Shown here piece after piece: positions 63,871 through 64,000 of a DNA stretch of 64,000 nucleotides. This DNA comes from Lichenicoccus sp964246745 (GTDB lineage: Bacteria; Pseudomonadota; Alphaproteobacteria; Acetobacterales; Acetobacteraceae), in NCBI GenBank assembly GCA_964246745.1, contig CAXTRK010000017.1, positions 1 through 64,000 of the forward strand. The letters are read 5' to 3'. Every line of letters starts with the position of its first letter. Position 1 is the first letter of the stretch. The notes beneath the pieces are model-generated. The model made no database searches, had not been told where the DNA came from, and saw only the letters and a program-made list of their open reading frames with translations. The position numbers and the translations under genes were made by a program.

Positions 63871-64000
63871 CCCGGCCCTCGCCGGCCTCGTCCTCGCCGT
63901 GCATCTCGGCATCATCGGCTTCAATATGTTCGGGCTGTTCGCCGTCCCGCTCGGCGGCTGGCTTGGCTGGCGCTGGGTGCGCTTCTTCTGGTGGCGGGCG
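63857..64000 (+). CDS. DUF2784 family membrane protein (cut by window end)
   Basis: The first 48 codons are visible: LAGLVLAVHLGIIGFNMFGL then GWLGWRWVRFFWW. A membrane helix with a His in the LxLxxHL position and a Trp/Arg-rich cytoplasmic stretch match DUF2784. The remainder lies beyond the window. It overlaps livM, so it is in the same operon. Function unknown. Confidence 0.6.
   Translation, partial: MSGFDPALAGLVLAVHLGIIGFNMFGLFAVPLGGWLGWRWVRFFWWRA

Overview
The window is a GC-rich (roughly two-thirds G+C), gene-dense bacterial chromosome segment. Gene content points to an alphaproteobacterium, most likely a member of the Rhodospirillales/Acetobacteraceae. It carries a complete PhyR-NepR-EcfG general stress response (GSR) locus, a TrcR/DUF1013 regulator, alphaproteobacterial YdcH-like proteins, and a ROSE-type RNA thermometer in front of a small heat-shock gene. 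The family-level placement is inference; the class-level placement is well supported. There is no rRNA, CRISPR array, transposase or integrase.

Layout. 1-2.6 kb: tRNA-Cys with an MT-A70 methyltransferase gene abutting it, an acyltransferase-3 gene and a DUF4337 membrane protein. 2.6-7 kb (minus strand): a tightly overlapped operon nrdR-nusB-thiL-MFS-atzG-atzE, in which the MFS gene appears to start with CTG and atzE has lost its catalytic middle. 7-10.5 kb: a ferritin-like protein and a large ELWxxDGT/RTX-like protein. 10.5-15.9 kb: recQ and cydDC. 15.9-20.2 kb: the GSR locus (sensor kinase, nepR and two EcfG-like sigma genes on minus; phyR divergent on plus). 20.2-32.7 kb: glgE, a treS-maltokinase fusion, glgB, malQ and otsA, preceded by a perfect GGAAC-N17-CGTT promoter. 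32.7-39.2 kb: a Uup-like ABC-F ATPase, a pterin dehydratase, a divergent XRE regulator/SDR pair with a palindromic operator, a membrane glycosyltransferase and a Gfo/Idh/MocA oxidoreductase. 39.3-45.3 kb: secDF, a lipoprotein, mscL, a second RTX-like protein and pdxY. 45.4-49.9 kb: a Spy-like protein, rpmE, hsp20, trcR, two YdcH-like proteins and purEK. 49.9-55.5 kb: radC, a HAD phosphatase, a DUF2171 protein, an Ohr gene flanked by two catalase-fold proteins, and a second radC lacking its JAMM motif. 55.6-64 kb: uvrD-prmA-GNAT and a complete branched-chain amino-acid type ABC transporter (livG-F-J-H-M), then a DUF2784 gene cut by the window edge.

How it works together. The most coherent system is stress-regulated alpha-glucan/trehalose metabolism. 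PhyR (anti-anti-sigma) should release EcfG from NepR under stress, and EcfG should read the promoter just 3' of phyR, driving TreS, maltokinase, GlgE, GlgB and MalQ. OtsA feeds in trehalose-6-phosphate. GlgA, GlgC and OtsB are absent here. Oxidative-stress genes (catalase-like proteins, Ohr, ferritin-like) and protein-quality genes (Hsp20, Spy-like) are scattered nearby but show no recognisable EcfG promoter.
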